Below are positions 1 through 13,704 of a stretch of DNA of 64,000 nt, piece after piece (position 1 is the stretch's first letter; every line of letters starts with the position of its first letter). The DNA comes from Ridgeia piscesae. Lineage: Eukaryota > Annelida > Polychaeta > Sabellida > Siboglinidae. The stretch spans positions 1-64,000 of the forward strand of contig JAODUO010000115.1 of assembly GCA_025642075.2 (NCBI GenBank). Reading direction: 5' to 3'. The translations under genes were made by a program, and so were the position numbers. Under the pieces are notes generated by a model. It saw nothing but the letters and a program-made list of their open reading frames with translations. It ran no database searches and was not told where the DNA came from.

Positions 1-568
1 TGATTTTAAACATCCGTTCCGGAATCGATCATCACACCTATCGCCAGTATCGGTTACTTGTCAGTCGGCATTTCATCGGCCGTACATGTACATGAATGTA
101 GACAGTATGCTTTCACATTGACGGACATGTTAGACTACAACCATATTTACTATGTGTGAAGTTTCAGAGTCATGCGAGTTCAACAGCTAATTGTAGGATG
201 ATTTTAAAGGGAAACAAAAGTCAACGTTTTGATCTTTTTTTCTCTCGTCAGCGGTTTACCAGGAATAAATCTAGAACACATAGCCATAGAAAGTCTACAG
301 ACTACGCTATTTTAGAAACAAAATGACGTAATTAAAGGGAAACAAAAGTCAATGTTTTGATCATATGAGGTTAACAGAGTTAATAAAAAGTAACAACTTC
401 CAACAACAATCATATTTTTAACGTCAGTGGTTTACCAGGAAAAAAATCTAGAACATATAGCCATAGAAAGTCCATAGACTACGCCGTTTTAAGAAACAAA
501 TGACGTAGTTAAGACTTCTTGTCTTGGTCGGCGTGAACTGAGCATGCGTATTGTTATCTGTTACTTTC
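1..568. repeat. Two diverged direct copies of about 150 bp, otherwise unrecognised
   Basis: The word run aaagggaaacaaaagtcaac at about 208 recurs at about 336, and the gtttaccaggaataaatcta block at about 253 recurs at about 432, each followed by agaacayatagccatagaaa. These are imperfect tandem copies (about 200-345 and 335-520). No coding signal was seen. Confidence 0.6.
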
Positions 569-2165
569 TGACCTAACCACGGAAACGACCACCAACAACC
601 GCCAAATTTCTCCTCACATTTCTTACATACATATACGTACACTACATTACATTATAAAAATTACTTGTGTTCCTCTAACGAAGAAAATTCGCAAAACGAA
701 ACGCGCAAATCTCGACGGACGGCAACTCGACAACTTTGACTACCGTAAACTCGCTATTATAGGTTAGCTTTACACAAAATACCGTTAGATGGCGCGTTTG
801 TGCGAGCGAATATTTATAAACCTTACTGCATTCGCACGCGCGAATTAGTTTAATTAATTATAAATAAAGAAATAATAATTAGCAGCGTCACTATGGTCTG
901 CAGAACATTTTAAACAACAAACAGAGGCAACGCTTTGGTGATATGGGCGTAATAGAGTTGATAAAAAGTAAGAATTTAATATAAAAATATATAATTTAAA
1001 TAGTTTATTTTATGTAGTGCCAAATCCATAATTGTTTGTGGCGCTTCACAACATACTGTTATTAATGTATATTCAATAAGAAGAAGGCTACACACAGGTA
1101 ATATTTAAAAATAGATATTATAAATACAAGTGTCTGCATAATTATCTAAAATTGCCTATTAGTCATAAAATAGGTATGGAAATTACGCGTTGTTCAATGA
1201 CGTCACATTGTTTATTTTAACAATATTTCTTGTGTACTGCGAGCATGCAAGCTTATATTACATAAGCGATGTTTTTAACAACAATAACTAAAACAATAAC
1301 ATATTCATATTATTATTGTTAAATGCACCAACACCTTTTTCTACGACTATGTATTTCCCATATATTCATATTTTGTAAACATTTTACTGATTTATTGTCC
1401 CGATAATTAATAAAGTGCCTTGTCCAAAAATAATAATTATTATATATCTGGTGGTGGAATTATCATTCATAAGTAGAAAACATTGCTTCAATAATATTTT
1501 CTTATGCACAATGTGTGTATTAAATGTATGTGCGAAATTTAAATTATTCTTACGTCGTAATTATGTTACCATTTATTACCTTTAAATTAATTTATCACTA
1601 TTGTTGTTATTGAATTTGTATGGGTTCTTTTTAATACTGATAGGTCACTTTAGTTAATTATATAGACACATGTACTTTCATTATTTATTTTTAAATATTA
1701 CCTGTGGGTAGTTTTCTTCTTATTGTATTTTTAATAGCAGCATATTGTGAAGCGCCACAACCTATTATGGATGTGGCGCTATATAAATAACATATTATTA
1801 TATTATAATAAAACTTATTATTTCCTACAAATCCTAGTGATGATAATAAAAAATTATTATTATATTATTTATAAGTAATTCAACTATTTCGCGCGTGCGA
1901 ACGCAGTAAGTAAAGTTTATATATATATATTCGCGCGCACAAACGTGCCGTTAACGGCATTTTGTGTAAAGCTAACTTCTATCGCGATTTTACGGTACCG
2001 GTACCGCAGACCGGCCCAGGAAGTTGCCGTCGATATCTGCGCGTTTGTTTTGTGAATTCTCTTCGTTAGAGGAATGCAAGTGATTTTATTGTATAACGTA
2101 GTGTATGTACATCTATGTGAGGAGAAGTTTGGCGGCTGGTGGTGATCGTTTTCATGGTTAGGTCA
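569..2165. mobile_element. Foldback element of about 1.6 kb with long inverted arms
   Basis: The left arm starts at tgacctaaccacggaaacga (569) and the right arm ends ...catggttaggtca (2165). Arm landmarks are mirrored in order: ggcaactcga with the aagttgccgt region, tttacacaaaataccg with cattttgtgtaaa, cgcacgcgcgaatt with the mirrored gcgcgtgcgaacg, and gtggcgcttcacaa (about 1038) with ttgtgaagcgccac (about 1745). The arms exceed 600 bp and the centre near 1.37 kb is AT-rich. No transposase was seen. A target duplication is not obvious. Confidence 0.7.
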
Positions 2166-3286
2166 ATCCAACCCGTTCGTCTGGCATCCGCACTGTGTCT
2201 GTGACTGTCCCAACGAATCTACTGGACCATTGTGTCAGTTCTGGTCGATTCAAAGGGTAACAAAAAGACAGCTTGCTGATACTGTCTTTCACTGTACTGT
2301 TGCTACAAGCGTATGACGAAGAGTGTGGCATATTGCTGTCGCGATTTCGTTGTAAACCGACGTTAGGCACGTTTAGCGAACCGCGTGGCTATCTGTTATG
2401 ACAGCTGAACCAGCAGACGACTTTATGACGTAAAACTTTTCCAAAGTGCAAATAGAAGCTGGGTTTTGGTTGGTTGCATAGACCAAGATGGGCCCGTTTA
2501 TGGTGTCGGTGATTTAGCTGGATTTTCCCACTTTAACACCACTTTCTGAGGAAGCTACTAATATGAACAATTTGATTGTAGATGCAAATGGTTAGCTTGT
2601 GTAAACGGTTTTAGGTGCATAACACCAAACCGTTGCCTTTTTTTGCCCTTTAAACAAGCGCTCCGGGATCCGTTCCGGATTTTACACATAGCCCATTTAT
2701 CCTAATGCTATGGAATTTTCAGTTACTTCTTGACATTAGGCGAAAGATCGTGTTTACCTCTCGTGGCTGGCACAGGTAGTAGAACCGATGATGAACCTAA
2801 TGACTGTGTATATTGATTGGAAACCAAACGCAAAGCCAAATCAAACTATATTCGCAAATTTACATACGTGAGTGACTATTTGAAAACTCTGTCCAAATCA
2901 GGTTATCTGATATCATAAAACACATTTCGTATACTTGAAAATATGCTATCATTATGCCAATATGTGTAAAATGTTCATGCCCTAAAATATTTCTTACAAC
3001 CAAAGTGTAAGTGATACAGCGATGAATGTCTGAGGATGACTTCACACATCTGCGATCTATTTATATAATTAAACATTCATCAACGACCCAGGGCAGTCAT
3101 TTAATGATGATCATTTAATGCAAACTGTCAAACAAATAATGACAGCAACATACATTATACACATAATACTGAAATAATGCATACTAAATCAGGAGAGTAT
3201 GTTAATCAGTACATGCAAACAATGGTTGACATACATAACATAACAAAAGTGTTCGTTGTCACGTATTGGGAAGGTTTGTATTATCC
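2166..3286. other. Region downstream of the mosaic gene, nothing recognised
   Basis: About 1.1 kb between the palindromic element and the stop codon of the PAN exon. It presumably includes the 3' UTR. The open frames are short and resemble nothing I know. A weak TATAAA variant near 3065 on the minus strand is the only polyadenylation candidate. Confidence 0.4.
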
Positions 3287-3528
3287 TTAACGGTATTTAC
3301 AGGGCTTTGCTATATACTGCGTAGCTCCCGTTCGCTTTACCACCTTTCTATTTTCGAAGTCGCCCTTCTCATGCATGAAGCATTTTCCGTCGAAGAAATC
3401 CATAGCAGCACAAAACGTAACCGAGTTCACACATTCCTGTTTACACCTATCCACTGTAGTAATGAAGTCGTAATAAATGCCAGGGATTGACATCTGGTTT
3501 GGAATTTCATTGAAGAGAATGATGCATT
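3287..3528 (-). CDS. Exon 17: PAN/apple domain and stop codon
   Basis: The acceptor has a long pyrimidine tract (cctttatctttcctttgcag). The exon reads ECIILFNEIPNQMSIPG, then TTVDRCKQECVNSVTFCAAM, DFFDGKCFMHEKGDFEN and QYIAKPCKYR before TAA. The six cysteines follow the PAN/apple layout: outer pair C...KPC, then CKQEC and FC, then GKC. The D-F-x-x-G-K-C-F-M-H motif is typical. It ends the protein in the domain with only three residues after the last cysteine. No canonical AATAAA was seen close downstream; a weak TATAAA variant lies near 3065. Confidence 0.78.
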
Positions 3529-4489
3529 CTGCAAAGGAAAGATAAAGGACTAATATACCCAACTGAACAAAGAATGAATTAAGCATCTTGATACACCCCA
3601 ACAGTTATTTTATTCCAGTTTAATATTACTTACAAAAAAACGAAACCTGAAGAGTGCGTCTATACACAAAATGACAAATACGATTTGAATGTCTTAACAT
3701 TTCTAATTTCACCACATTTAAAAACATAAATTGTATTGCAGATTATTACCATTGTATGTGACATATTTATTTTAAATATCCTTTATTTTTAGATTGCTTT
3801 GTGCAGAATACAGAATTTTGCATGTCGTGGCGATCTTTGCAGTACAGGTGCTATTTTATAATCATGGTCCACTAAACTACTTATATCTAAATTTGCCGTC
3901 ACCTTTCAATTGCAGCTTGGCGATTATGTCAACAATAAAGTAAAGATTGTGTTGGACACGAAATAAAAATCAACGCTATGGACGGTAGCGGCCGAGTATC
4001 CAGACATGCTACAAAGAGTGCATCTGATTGGCGAGTGGCCAGACATGTAATGAGAAAGAGCGTCTGATTGGCTCACGTATTCGAGCGGCGACATCGAGCG
4101 AGTTCGTTACTATTACCATCTAGTGACTCGTGTTACCGCCATATCGTTTTCGCATAATGTTGATATAATTCTTTCGTTGACGTTCCGCCACTACTGTGCT
4201 TGATGTTCATAGAATTCTTCAAGAACATTCAGTGAAGTGCAAGACCATTCCAGGCTAGTCGAACGAACAATTCAAATTAAAAAATATTCAAAACTTTCAG
4301 GGACCTTCGGTGACCTGGCCCTGGCAATCTCCGGCTATGCCTACGCCGCTACGGCTCAAGTTACTCTCCGGCCACTTGGTTAAAGTCTACTTCAAAACAG
4401 CTCCCAAAATCAGTCTAACTGCCTGAATTAACATAATAAATATATCCATGGCTACTGTCGGGCTTTTTGCCAATATATTGACGTCATCT

Positions 4490-4745
4490 TCAACTCTTGC
4501 ATTGAAATCTCAAAGTATGATTACGTTATCAGAAGGTGTAATTTTTTGGAGCGTTTGACCCAATACTTCATAGAATTCTTCCACTGATTGATCCGAATTC
4601 GTCAGAGTTGGTGCATAAGCACTGATAATGGTTGCACAGCGGGTTTTCCCTATTGGTATTCTGAGGGTGATGGGACGTTGTGATATACCAGTTGGTAGCA
4701 TAAGTAGTTGTTTAGATTTAACCAGATTTAACAAGATTGCCAACT
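4490..4745 (-). pseudogene. LINE endonuclease (EEP) fragment
   Basis: The minus strand reads GISQRPITLRIPIGKTRC, then ATIISAYAPTLTNSDQS, VEEFYEVLGQTLQ and DNVIIL, then a stop in place of the glycine of GDFNARV, followed by DFNARVEDD. SAYAP and (G)DFNARV are endonuclease/exonuclease/phosphatase motifs of non-LTR retrotransposons. It is truncated at both ends and lies inside the last intron. Confidence 0.75.
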
Positions 4746-4864
4746 AGAGATTCAACTCTAGATGGCAGGTGGACTAGGAAGCCCTTTGGCTTATCGAGAG
4801 TCCAACCTATCTTTCTAACTATACCCCGCCCTACTTAGGCATAAGTTGATTTTATTTTAAAATA

Positions 4865-5290
4865 TATTAACACTACTAGAGCCTACACAATCAGCTGATA
4901 ATCTGTTCCACTAATTTACTGTTCGGTGTGAAAATGAAAATCTAGTCTACGCTGCTTCTTTGCTAATGTAACTCCATGTCCTCTAATCCTTATGCCTTCC
5001 TTGACCGAGGAAAAAACCTATTTCTGTCAATATTTTCATACCTATTCAATATTTTAAACACCTCAATCTGATCTCCTCTCAATCTTCTGGTTTCTAGTGT
5101 TGTTAAACCACATTCGTTTAGTCGCATTTCATAACTAATATACCTGAGTGTTGGTACATTTTGGTTTCTCTCCTCTCCTCCTGTACTCTTTCAAGCATAC
5201 CAATGTCCTTCTTGCGATATGGCCTTCATGCTTGTCTACAATATCCTAAATGAGGCCTGACTATTGTTTTATACAGCGGTATTATTTATT
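4865..5290 (-). pseudogene. CR1/L2-like LINE reverse transcriptase 3' fragment
   Basis: A frame-broken minus-strand stretch reads LYKTIVRPHLGYC near 5270, then KKDIGMLERVQ, then LETRRLRGDQIEVFKILNRY and ENIDRNRFF near 5000-5110. These are the C-terminal motifs of CR1/L2-type RT proteins (YKxxVRPxLEYC, RRLRGDxIExxKIL). Several stops and frameshifts mark it as dead. Confidence 0.72.
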
Positions 5291-5789
5291 ATTTTTCTTT
5301 GTACATTATATTTCGCCTAATTAATCCAAAATTTGGTTTCCCTTCGCTGCTGCAATTCCACACTGATACCTTCATGTCAGCACTAATAGTTAACGCTAAG
5401 TCCCTTTCCTTTAAGGTAATATTTACTTGCCGAGCACAATCAACTGGAAAATATAGTATATACATAATATACATCTCATCATTTAATATTTATATTGACC
5501 ACGTTAAATAATAATTTACAATATGATGTAACAATATCGATCAGGATATAAACTTAAGACTATAGCCTTATTCAAATAATACTGTAATAAAAATATGTTG
5601 GAATGATGTTCAAGAAGATTCCAAAACAAGCTGTAACAATTATTGCATTTAAAAATACAATTCCTCTTGTGCATAACAATTCGTTCGCATTAGTCCCCAT
5701 CACAGTTGAGGTATTTGTCATAACACATAAATTCAGTAATGGTAGAATTCAGTGCTCTGAAAGCTCAACTACCGTACCACAGCTGTTTT

Positions 5790-6010
5790 CACATAGTCAT
5801 CATTAAAATAGTGCTTGCGCCCAAAACCGTGAGAAACCCTAAATCCTCAATAATCCTGACAACTGTTTCATAGGATATACTTGAGTTTTGCATTAGTTCA
5901 TTCATCGTAACTCTTCTGTTTTCTAAAATTACTGTCTCAACATTTGTCATGTTGTCTGGCGTATTTAATGCTGTGGGTCTGACGCTTCTCTCACAATCAT
6001 TTCGTCGGTT
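5790..6010 (-). pseudogene. Mariner-type transposase HTH fragment
   Basis: The minus-strand peptide SVRPTALNTPDNMTNVE, then TVILENRRVTMNELMQNS, then SISYETVVRIIEDLGF matches the second helix-turn-helix of mariner/SETMAR-like transposases (N..V...ILENRRxTxxEL...SISYGTVxxIIxxxLG). No catalytic domain follows. Confidence 0.65.
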
Positions 6011-6801
6011 ATAAGTTTCATGTAAAGAAAAACTGGAGGTGGGAATTTCAAAACAAACTGAGATAATTATAGGATACATTATGAATTATGAACGTTGAAT
6101 TTAATTATTGCGCTGACGATTCGGTTGACTGTTTTTACAAGTATTATTATTTTGAAGTGTCACTTTTCAAGATATTCAACAATATCCTCAATAATTATTT
6201 CACCCTAGCTGATGTACTAGCGCCATGACATAAATTTAATAAATAATGAGGGCAACGTTATGTCAGTGTCGGTAGCAAAATGAAAGTTGAATTATATCAT
6301 CACATTGGAAACCGTACGCCATGCCTGATCCTCAATTTGTATGTACGGTCGCCTTTTGTTGACCTGATATGAGCCAATTCAAAACAATGACGATGATTCC
6401 ACTGGTTCGGAGAGTTATCATAATGATTTCATTGATTTGAACTGTTTTGGGGTCTTTCGAATGAGAGAACTGGTTCCCATTGTTTAGAACCTCGGAATAC
6501 AAAATGTTATAGCATAACGTAGCGTAACGCGTCATAGCAACGCATAGCATACTATAGCATACTATAGCATAGATACGTTTCTAGAAGCTAAAAACGTGTA
6601 CTGTTACTTCTTGTATATGGTATTGACGCATTGCTACGAGATTTCAGTGCACTTTATATTAATACGAGCTTTGTTAAGAAACAGCATAACATCTTTCTGG
6701 AAACATAACCTTTCTTCATTAACTCATAGTAGAATAACTGAAATGTATCACCACTGGTTGGAACAGTTTCTACTTGATGCCAATCCAAAAAATTTTCTCA
6801 C

Positions 6802-6942
6802 CTTCGCATGAATCGCCTTCCCAGCCGAGTGGACAGGTACAGTCGTAGGCTACTGAAGGTACGTAAGCCTCATTGTAATCAATATGCGAATCACACGACC
6901 CTCCGTTGACACACGGATTCGAAAGACACACTTGGTCGATAT
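6802..6942 (-). CDS. Exon 16: EGF-like domain 10 with a long C3-C4 loop
   Basis: A 141 nt phase 1-1 exon (acceptor ccccag, donor gtgaga) encodes [16 protein letters not shown], then [20 protein letters not shown], then [10 protein letters not shown]. Six cysteines are in EGF order. The loop between cysteines 3 and 4 is 17 residues, about twice that of the other domains here. GWEGDSC is a classic EGF ending. It is the last EGF before the PAN exon. Confidence 0.82.
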
Positions 6943-7306
6943 CTGGGGAAAATATAACATTGGAGACTCAGTTAATTTCGGAATTGTTGGCAATACTTCA
7001 ATATGTTCGTTCGACTGCTGAACTACATGTTAATACTTTATATGGGACATTGCAATATACTCCTTCACGCACATACGCATGCACTCATGTACGCATGCAC
7101 GTACGCATACAGGAACATCGCTTGTAAACTATTTGGAATAGGTCAAGTAGAAATTGACGATGACCTGGATATTTCAGTTAAACAAAGTTTTGTTTTCAGA
7201 GTAGGGTGTCCTGAATTTCCACAAAATTCAACTCCTTTGGTTTTAAACGTAGTGGTTCAGGATTAAATGCTTCTAAAATACACCACTAACCCCAAATACA
7301 CACACA

Positions 7307-7310
<4 letters not shown>

Positions 7311-7379
<69 letters not shown>
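7311..7379. repeat. (TA)n microsatellite
   Basis: About 34 uninterrupted TA units in an intron, preceded by a short CA run. Confidence 0.97.
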
Positions 7380-7386
<7 letters not shown>

Positions 7387-7734
7387 ATATATTTATGAAT
7401 ATATAACATTACTATATGAAGAAAATCAAATCTTTAGTTATATATATATATATTTAACTAATTTGTATTTTGGATTTAGTCAACACGTTAATGTGAAGCG
7501 CTTTGATTGGCATTTAGTTACTTTAAAATGCGCTATATTAAGAAACGGAATTATAACGGCATTATAGTAGTGTTATTATCCAGGAGAAAACATTTTGATA
7601 GAGGTCAATATCGCTGATACATCATTTTCAGTTCCTGCTTTAAAATAATTGTGTAGTTTTAGTATTACGTTTTTATATAAGTCATTGCACCTCTTCTGTC
7701 ATTAGGAATAGTTTTGTGTCGGTTAATACCAACA

Positions 7735-7920
7735 TGTATATTTACTTATCCTCTTTATCCCCAGTGGGACATAAGGCTACAACAATACTCTTCCGCGGGG
7801 GTCCTGTCCTTTCGCTGCAGCCTGCGCCTCGCCTAACGAGAGCACAATCTCTTTTAGCTCAGCCATTACTGTTTTCGGCCATTGTCTTTGGTCGTCCTTG
7901 GCCCGAGGTTATAAAATCGT
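7735..7920 (-). pseudogene. Possible LINE 3' terminal peptide, frame-broken
   Basis: Minus-strand frames contain SLGEAQAAAKDRT and, after a shift, IVVALCPTGDKED before a stop. This resembles the ...AKDRxxWRxxVxALC...ED ending of I/ingi-like LINE proteins. The match is short and needs a frameshift. Confidence 0.4.
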
Positions 7921-10900
7921 GCTCGATGCTCATGCTCAAGCCCGTGCTCAAACTCAGATCTCATGCTCAGCGGAGAATCCGTGTTCATGGTGGTTATAAA
8001 AACATCTTGACTACATACTCAACTGAGCATGCCGCCTTGCGCATATGCTCAAAAGCGTGCAAGAAACTGTTTTATTCAAATACGGAAGCAACCAAACGGA
8101 ACTCTCTGGTTGACGAAGATCACAAACCTGCAACTATCCATAAACAATAACAAGTTCCGACCATAAAACGATGATGGACGAAGACCTTCTCAGTTGTTAC
8201 GTGGTGAAAAACGAAGGGAACATCAACATAATTACTGCATGGTCACGGAACTTACAGAAATGACACACACAAATCAAAATATGAAATAGTACATAGAACA
8301 GTATTGCATGGTGCATTCTGAAGGATGTTTTAACTTATTCCCTGGGAAATAGAGATGAAACAAATGCACAGCTACAAGTGTAAACATGTTGATAGCAAGA
8401 AATACCTATGAGGTGGCCATCCTGGCATATTTTGTGCAAATTGGCTTAGAAAAACACCGAGGTGGTCCACCTCACTCATCATATAGCAGGGGAAATACTG
8501 TAGCGATGTCCCAAAAAAGCAATAATACAGTGTTGAAGAAGGTAGACAAACATATTATGAATGCTTGAATATTTTCTGAGGGAATGTGCTGTTGGCTTCA
8601 CGATAACCTTATTTTGTCATTTCCAACATTTGCTTTCTCCAGACAACCTCACATATTCATATTGGACATAAAATGTCAAAAATGAATATGTGTACACCAT
8701 GTAATAGTTATTACACGGTATCATTATTTACTCCCAACTACACTACCATGTTGCATGTTTTTTGTTTACTGAAATTGAATATATGCTTTTCTTTACAGGT
8801 CAACAAGAAACTGAACAATGCTTACTACAACTAGTTCAACAAGTTAATATGCTATAGAGGACAGTTGTATTTGTGGACAAGACTATACAACCATGAGCCG
8901 TGTAAGATGCTGCATATTAAATGTCAAGTATTCGAATGTCGACTGTACTGGTGATGTGTACACTGGCTTCCATGCCGGTCAGATACCCTGACTGACTAGA
9001 GACCAATGTAGAATGCAGAATGCTTGACATGCGAATATGGTGACGTCTGACTAGCTTTGCAGTTGGTGATGGAACGGTGGATGCCATGGTCTGTCAGACA
9101 TGGCGTAAGCCTTTGGTCAACCTATCTCGACACTGTAAGACATGTTCGACATTCTTTGGTGAACTACATCAGCTTGGATATCGATTACATTGTGTGAGTT
9201 CACTCTCTTTGATGATACTGCATACCAGCTTCCTGGCATTTTGCTCTACATCCGAATCTGCCTATACAAGAAACAAAGTGACAATTAACATGGCTCTGAC
9301 ATGTATGATATTTTATATGTGACGACACACTTAGCCAAAGTCAATACTATGGTAATATAATTGTTATATTCATATGTTATCAAATTTGCATGCCCACATG
9401 TTAAATATACATTACTCAGACCTGTTATATTGAACAGTTCTACTAATGTGGGAAACATTCCGCCACACTGAAATTAATATGTGAAAATACTAATTGTACA
9501 AAAGAAAAGTATTCACCACTACCTCTAGCCAGTACTCTTCAGAGAATTGAGTAAACATATAGTAATTGCACATGTAACTCTCAACCACATGGCAAGGACC
9601 CTGACTAATTTAGCCACTTTTCAGGTATAAAGATACATAACATTAAATTAACAAAAAGTTATTTTATATCTACTGATTTAAAATAAAAGTATAATCTAGT
9701 TACTCTATTTAATATATTTATTATTTTTAATGACCATATGCAACATGGTCAAAGTGCTGTATATAATATTATTATATGTACATAGTAGGTATATGATACC
9801 TATTTACAGCATGTTTCTGTAACAATTGTGTGTGTTATGGGTGAACTCTTTGCAAAATTAAATTTCCAGAAAAATATGTTTTCGTACGCAATTCTGTCAG
9901 AATATTGAAAAAATTTCCCATGACATGTATCACTAAGCACATGTTTGCTAAAGCTAATGTATTCTCTGTGAAAGGCATAACTTGAAAGCCTAATGAATGG
10001 GATTCATGTTTTTGAACTAATTAGTATTTGATATACCATGTGCTCGATGATACGAATATTTATAAAAGTAACTGTTTTTTTTACATTTACCTAACACGTT
10101 TTAAAGTTTTTCCTGATTTTGTTATTGCTGCTTTGCTTGTTATCTGATGAAATAAATACATATATCAACTGCAGTGATTGTACCTGTAGGTATATTTACA
10201 TTGTGCTCGCCATTATGTTTTAATCAATTTCATGAAATAGTTTTGATAAAAAGTGTTTACTTTATGATGTTTTTACTTATATACAATTTAACAAGTACAC
10301 CCACCCATTAATACAGACAAATAAAATATCATATAGAGGGGCAGATTCAGAAATCGTCTTGAGGGCACAAAAACCTCTACTGGCCTTTGAACCAAATTGT
10401 GTAGTCTACATTTTTATTGATACCGCATAGCTTCAGCTTCCACTGTGTCATCTGGAGTGGTGATATCGGAAAATGCCACAACTTATTATTATCACTTAAA
10501 GTGGGTCAAATTTCAAACAATATTGAGGCACATTAGCATTGACCTATTATAAAAAGTTTGCAGGCATACCAAATTCCTACACTGTAGCAGGCACATCCAC
10601 AGGGCCTCAGGCAATTTTTTTTATTACAGGTTTGTTGAGAGAGTAAATTAATGTATATTACAACACTCATTTACCTGAGGTGATGAGCTTTTCCGCATGC
10701 CCTCTGGTGATGACACCTCAAGTTCTGAAAACGTGACACATTTGAAATTTAATGTACTTGAAAAAATTGCAATGTTATGAACGATCACCTCCTAGGCTTC
10801 CAAATGCAAGCAATATATTGTTATTTTATTACATTAATGTTACTAATAAATTAAAATAATATGTATATACTTATTTTTATTTATTAAATTATCATCATTG

Positions 10901-13599
10901 CTTAATGTATTAAATTAGTATTATAACTGTATTAAATATTGTCATTATGAATAAGTATAACGAAGGCCTAAGTATAACTGTTACGGATCACTTATAATGC
11001 ATTTACATTATATACCTAGCTACTATTAGGCTAATTAAGCCTAGTTATGATATTAACCTGCTACATACCATATGTGACATAAACATTACATAGTTACAGT
11101 ATTATAATAAATCACTGACAAGTCGTAGTCATCTACGTATAGGTCATAGTCTATGCCTTGTGTAGTCATACTCGTAGCACCTTGGTATTTTGTCGTACCA
11201 TGGCATTGGCTGAATAAGCGCCAAGGTTGAAGGTAAACAATAATATAAATTTAATAAAAACAACAGAAATATCAATGACGTATACTCATACGCCTAAATA
11301 TATATATATATACGTGATTATAGCTGAGCAATTCGTAATTACTAACCTATCCGGAAGAACAATTGTACGAACGCTGTATGTGGACTGTAGGCAGTGACAG
11401 TTCGCCGGCCCACGGTGTCCGTAGCTTGCAAAGGGCACTGTAACTGTCACTGTTCCGAAGTCATGCTGCTCACTGCTTAGTTCCATATTCTTTCTCAATC
11501 TTGCGTCTGCTTAATTTGCCGTGTTGGTGGCATATAAAAATCATGTTTGTGCCTAGACTCGCTGTTCCTAAACGTAAACAACTCGACAGGGTGAAGGTCA
11601 ATCTCGCCCCAAGCCTCGTTCGCGTGAAGGCTAAAGCGTATTCCGCGCAAAGCTCCATTTCCATAGTTAGGTTTCGTACAGAGTTTCGATCGGGACCGAT
11701 CGAAACGAAAATCTAAATAGTTCATATTTATTTTATTAATTTCAGAAAAAAGAAGTAACATGTATGCATAAACCAACTAAGCAATCATTAGGGAGTATTT
11801 GATACCTCCGCTGTTTGTGAAATTACTAAAAATCGCTAGGAGGAAATGATTTTTACGCGAAAGAGTGGAGGGAGCAGCTTTAATTGTATATACACTCTAC
11901 GTTCACCATGAATCACATCACACAGGTGTGGTGGATCTATGTCAGTATAAGCAATCACAGGAACTGGGAAGCCATCACAGATATCCAAGCCGAACTGACT
12001 GATATCGGCTGACTTGTGAAGTGGGGCTGGCTGGTCTGCCGCTTTCTACAGCATGACTTACAAATAGGCTCGCAGCATGCGCAGGAACAGGTTAGTTGAT
12101 GTTGGAGGCAGGGCTTTGACTTTGGGATTTTTCTTTTTCTTGATGAAGAGTGTTAAGCGGACAGACTCCATGGAGGTGGCTGACCATGCAGTGCGATGAA
12201 AAAAGGTTTTTGCCGTCTCCATCGGATCCGCCTGCGTCGCGCCCACTTCCCTCGGTGTGTTACACTGGGATATATTCACTGAGCAGGGTGGTTAGCTTTT
12301 TGATCATGACTTTGGTGTATGAATATGAGGTCGCAATTGCGCATGCCATGCTACTGCAGACTCTCTGGCCCAGCATTTTCATATCCCGCCGCTCCATCTG
12401 CACATTGCACTCCATCTCCTCCAGATACATCCAACATACCAGTACACACACGTATGTGTCTTACCTAAGCACACAGATCATGCGGTTGCCAAAGTTGGCC
12501 GCACCAATGAGATAGAAGTTCGTGGTAAAATCATTACCAAAATGCTCACGAATCTCCATCGTCAAGATCTCTCCTCCATCGAACGTAGATATATATGCTC
12601 CAGGTTCCGCTTATTGTCCTTGCACTTCATAATATAAATGTTGTGTGTATGTTTCTCTTATTACAAGTGTTCTGCCATGATATTTTAAATGTTCATCATG
12701 ATGTGCAATAAATATGTTTCACCGAAAAGGTTGATAAGTGTCTGCTTGTTACGTCACAATAATTTTAATAAAATTAGTTATTTATTTTAACATATCTACA
12801 ATGACTTTCACACATAATTACTTAATGCCCAAAATTCCCTCACAGAATAATATGAATGCGAATATTATTAAAAATACTTGTATTATACACTGTGTGAAAC
12901 ATGTGTGACTACGTGTTTTAAAAACAAATTAAATTCAGACTGAATACTCTTTTCTCATGAACAAATGTATCAAATGGTGTAATATTATCCATTTATATTC
13001 ATGAATAAACTAAAATATATTTGTTTTCTACGAAGAAGTCTACTTTGACCTTCCTTTACTTGATCTTCAGCATCTGACCTTCGACTGAACGTTTAACATC
13101 ATACATGAATTTTATATACCCAAATACCCCTAAAAAGAGGTATTGCACATAGTTCTAAGATACGTGGTTCTAAAGTATTTTCATTTAAGGTCTGATCAGT
13201 GGCCTTCATGGATTTATGCAAATTACTAGAGTTACTCAAAGTTGAGCAGTCAGGCTGAATTTGTTCTAGGACATGATGAGTCCAAATCAGCCAAAACGTT
13301 CACAGGATAGAACTTTGATAAATTCACTATTGAATACGTGTGACAATCAAATGGACATGTGTCACTATGCAATAAACTTTGCACTGAGAGGTATTTTCCT
13401 CTCAATGGATTTCTCTGAAATTTTAATACAGTTGTTTTCTCACCCAACCTCATGTGTCTAGGTCCTATGCGTAGTTGATTAAAAAAATATTTTTGGCCAC
13501 CCTATTCCGTATTTATATAGAACACTTCAGCGAACTGTTTTGCTTTTATCAAAATCGTGTTCGCCTATCCGTAGGACAAGGGAAAACAAATATACGTAC
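7921..13599. other. Intron region between EGF exons 15 and 16, mostly unrecognised AT-rich DNA
   Basis: About 5.7 kb with only short open frames. The 7.9-8.1 kb part has many tgctca words. At 10.8-11.1 kb it is very AT-rich. Apart from the weak pseudogene candidate at 12.05-12.59 kb, nothing was identified. Confidence 0.4.
12055..12590 (-). pseudogene. Possible degraded gene fragment of unknown family
   Basis: Minus-strand frames read FDGGEILTMEIREHFGNDF, TTNFYLIGAANFGNRMICVL, then after an apparent gtaaga donor or frameshift MYLEEMECNVQMERRDMKML and GQRVCSSMACAIATSYSYTK, VMIKKLTTLLSEYIPV. Composition looks protein-like over about 110 residues and GC is higher than the surroundings. I do not recognise the family. 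It could be a decayed retrocopy or part of a nested gene. Confidence 0.35.
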
Positions 13600-13704
13600 A
13601 TTGACAGTATCCACCGATTCTACCCTCTGGACAGTTGCATTCGTATTCTGGTCCATATGGTTCGCAGGTCCCACCGTTCGTACATGGTGAGTATTTGCAA
13701 GGAG
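13600..13704 (-). CDS. Exon 15: EGF-like domain 9
   Basis: A 105 nt phase 1-1 exon (acceptor tctacag, donor gtacgt) encodes APCKYSPCTNGGTC, then EPYGPEYECNC, then PEGRIGGYCQ. The EGF cysteine pattern is complete and the TNGGTC and YECNCPEG motifs are typical. It follows the Cys-rich exon 14 in phase. No calcium-binding motif is present. Confidence 0.82.

Noticed and set aside
3287..3601. Reading the PAN exon as a small secreted protein starting at an upstream methionine (MLNSFFVQLGILVLYL...)
   Set aside because: The hydrophobic stretch lies upstream of a strong pyrimidine-tract acceptor and is intron; the PAN exon joins EGF exon 16 in phase.
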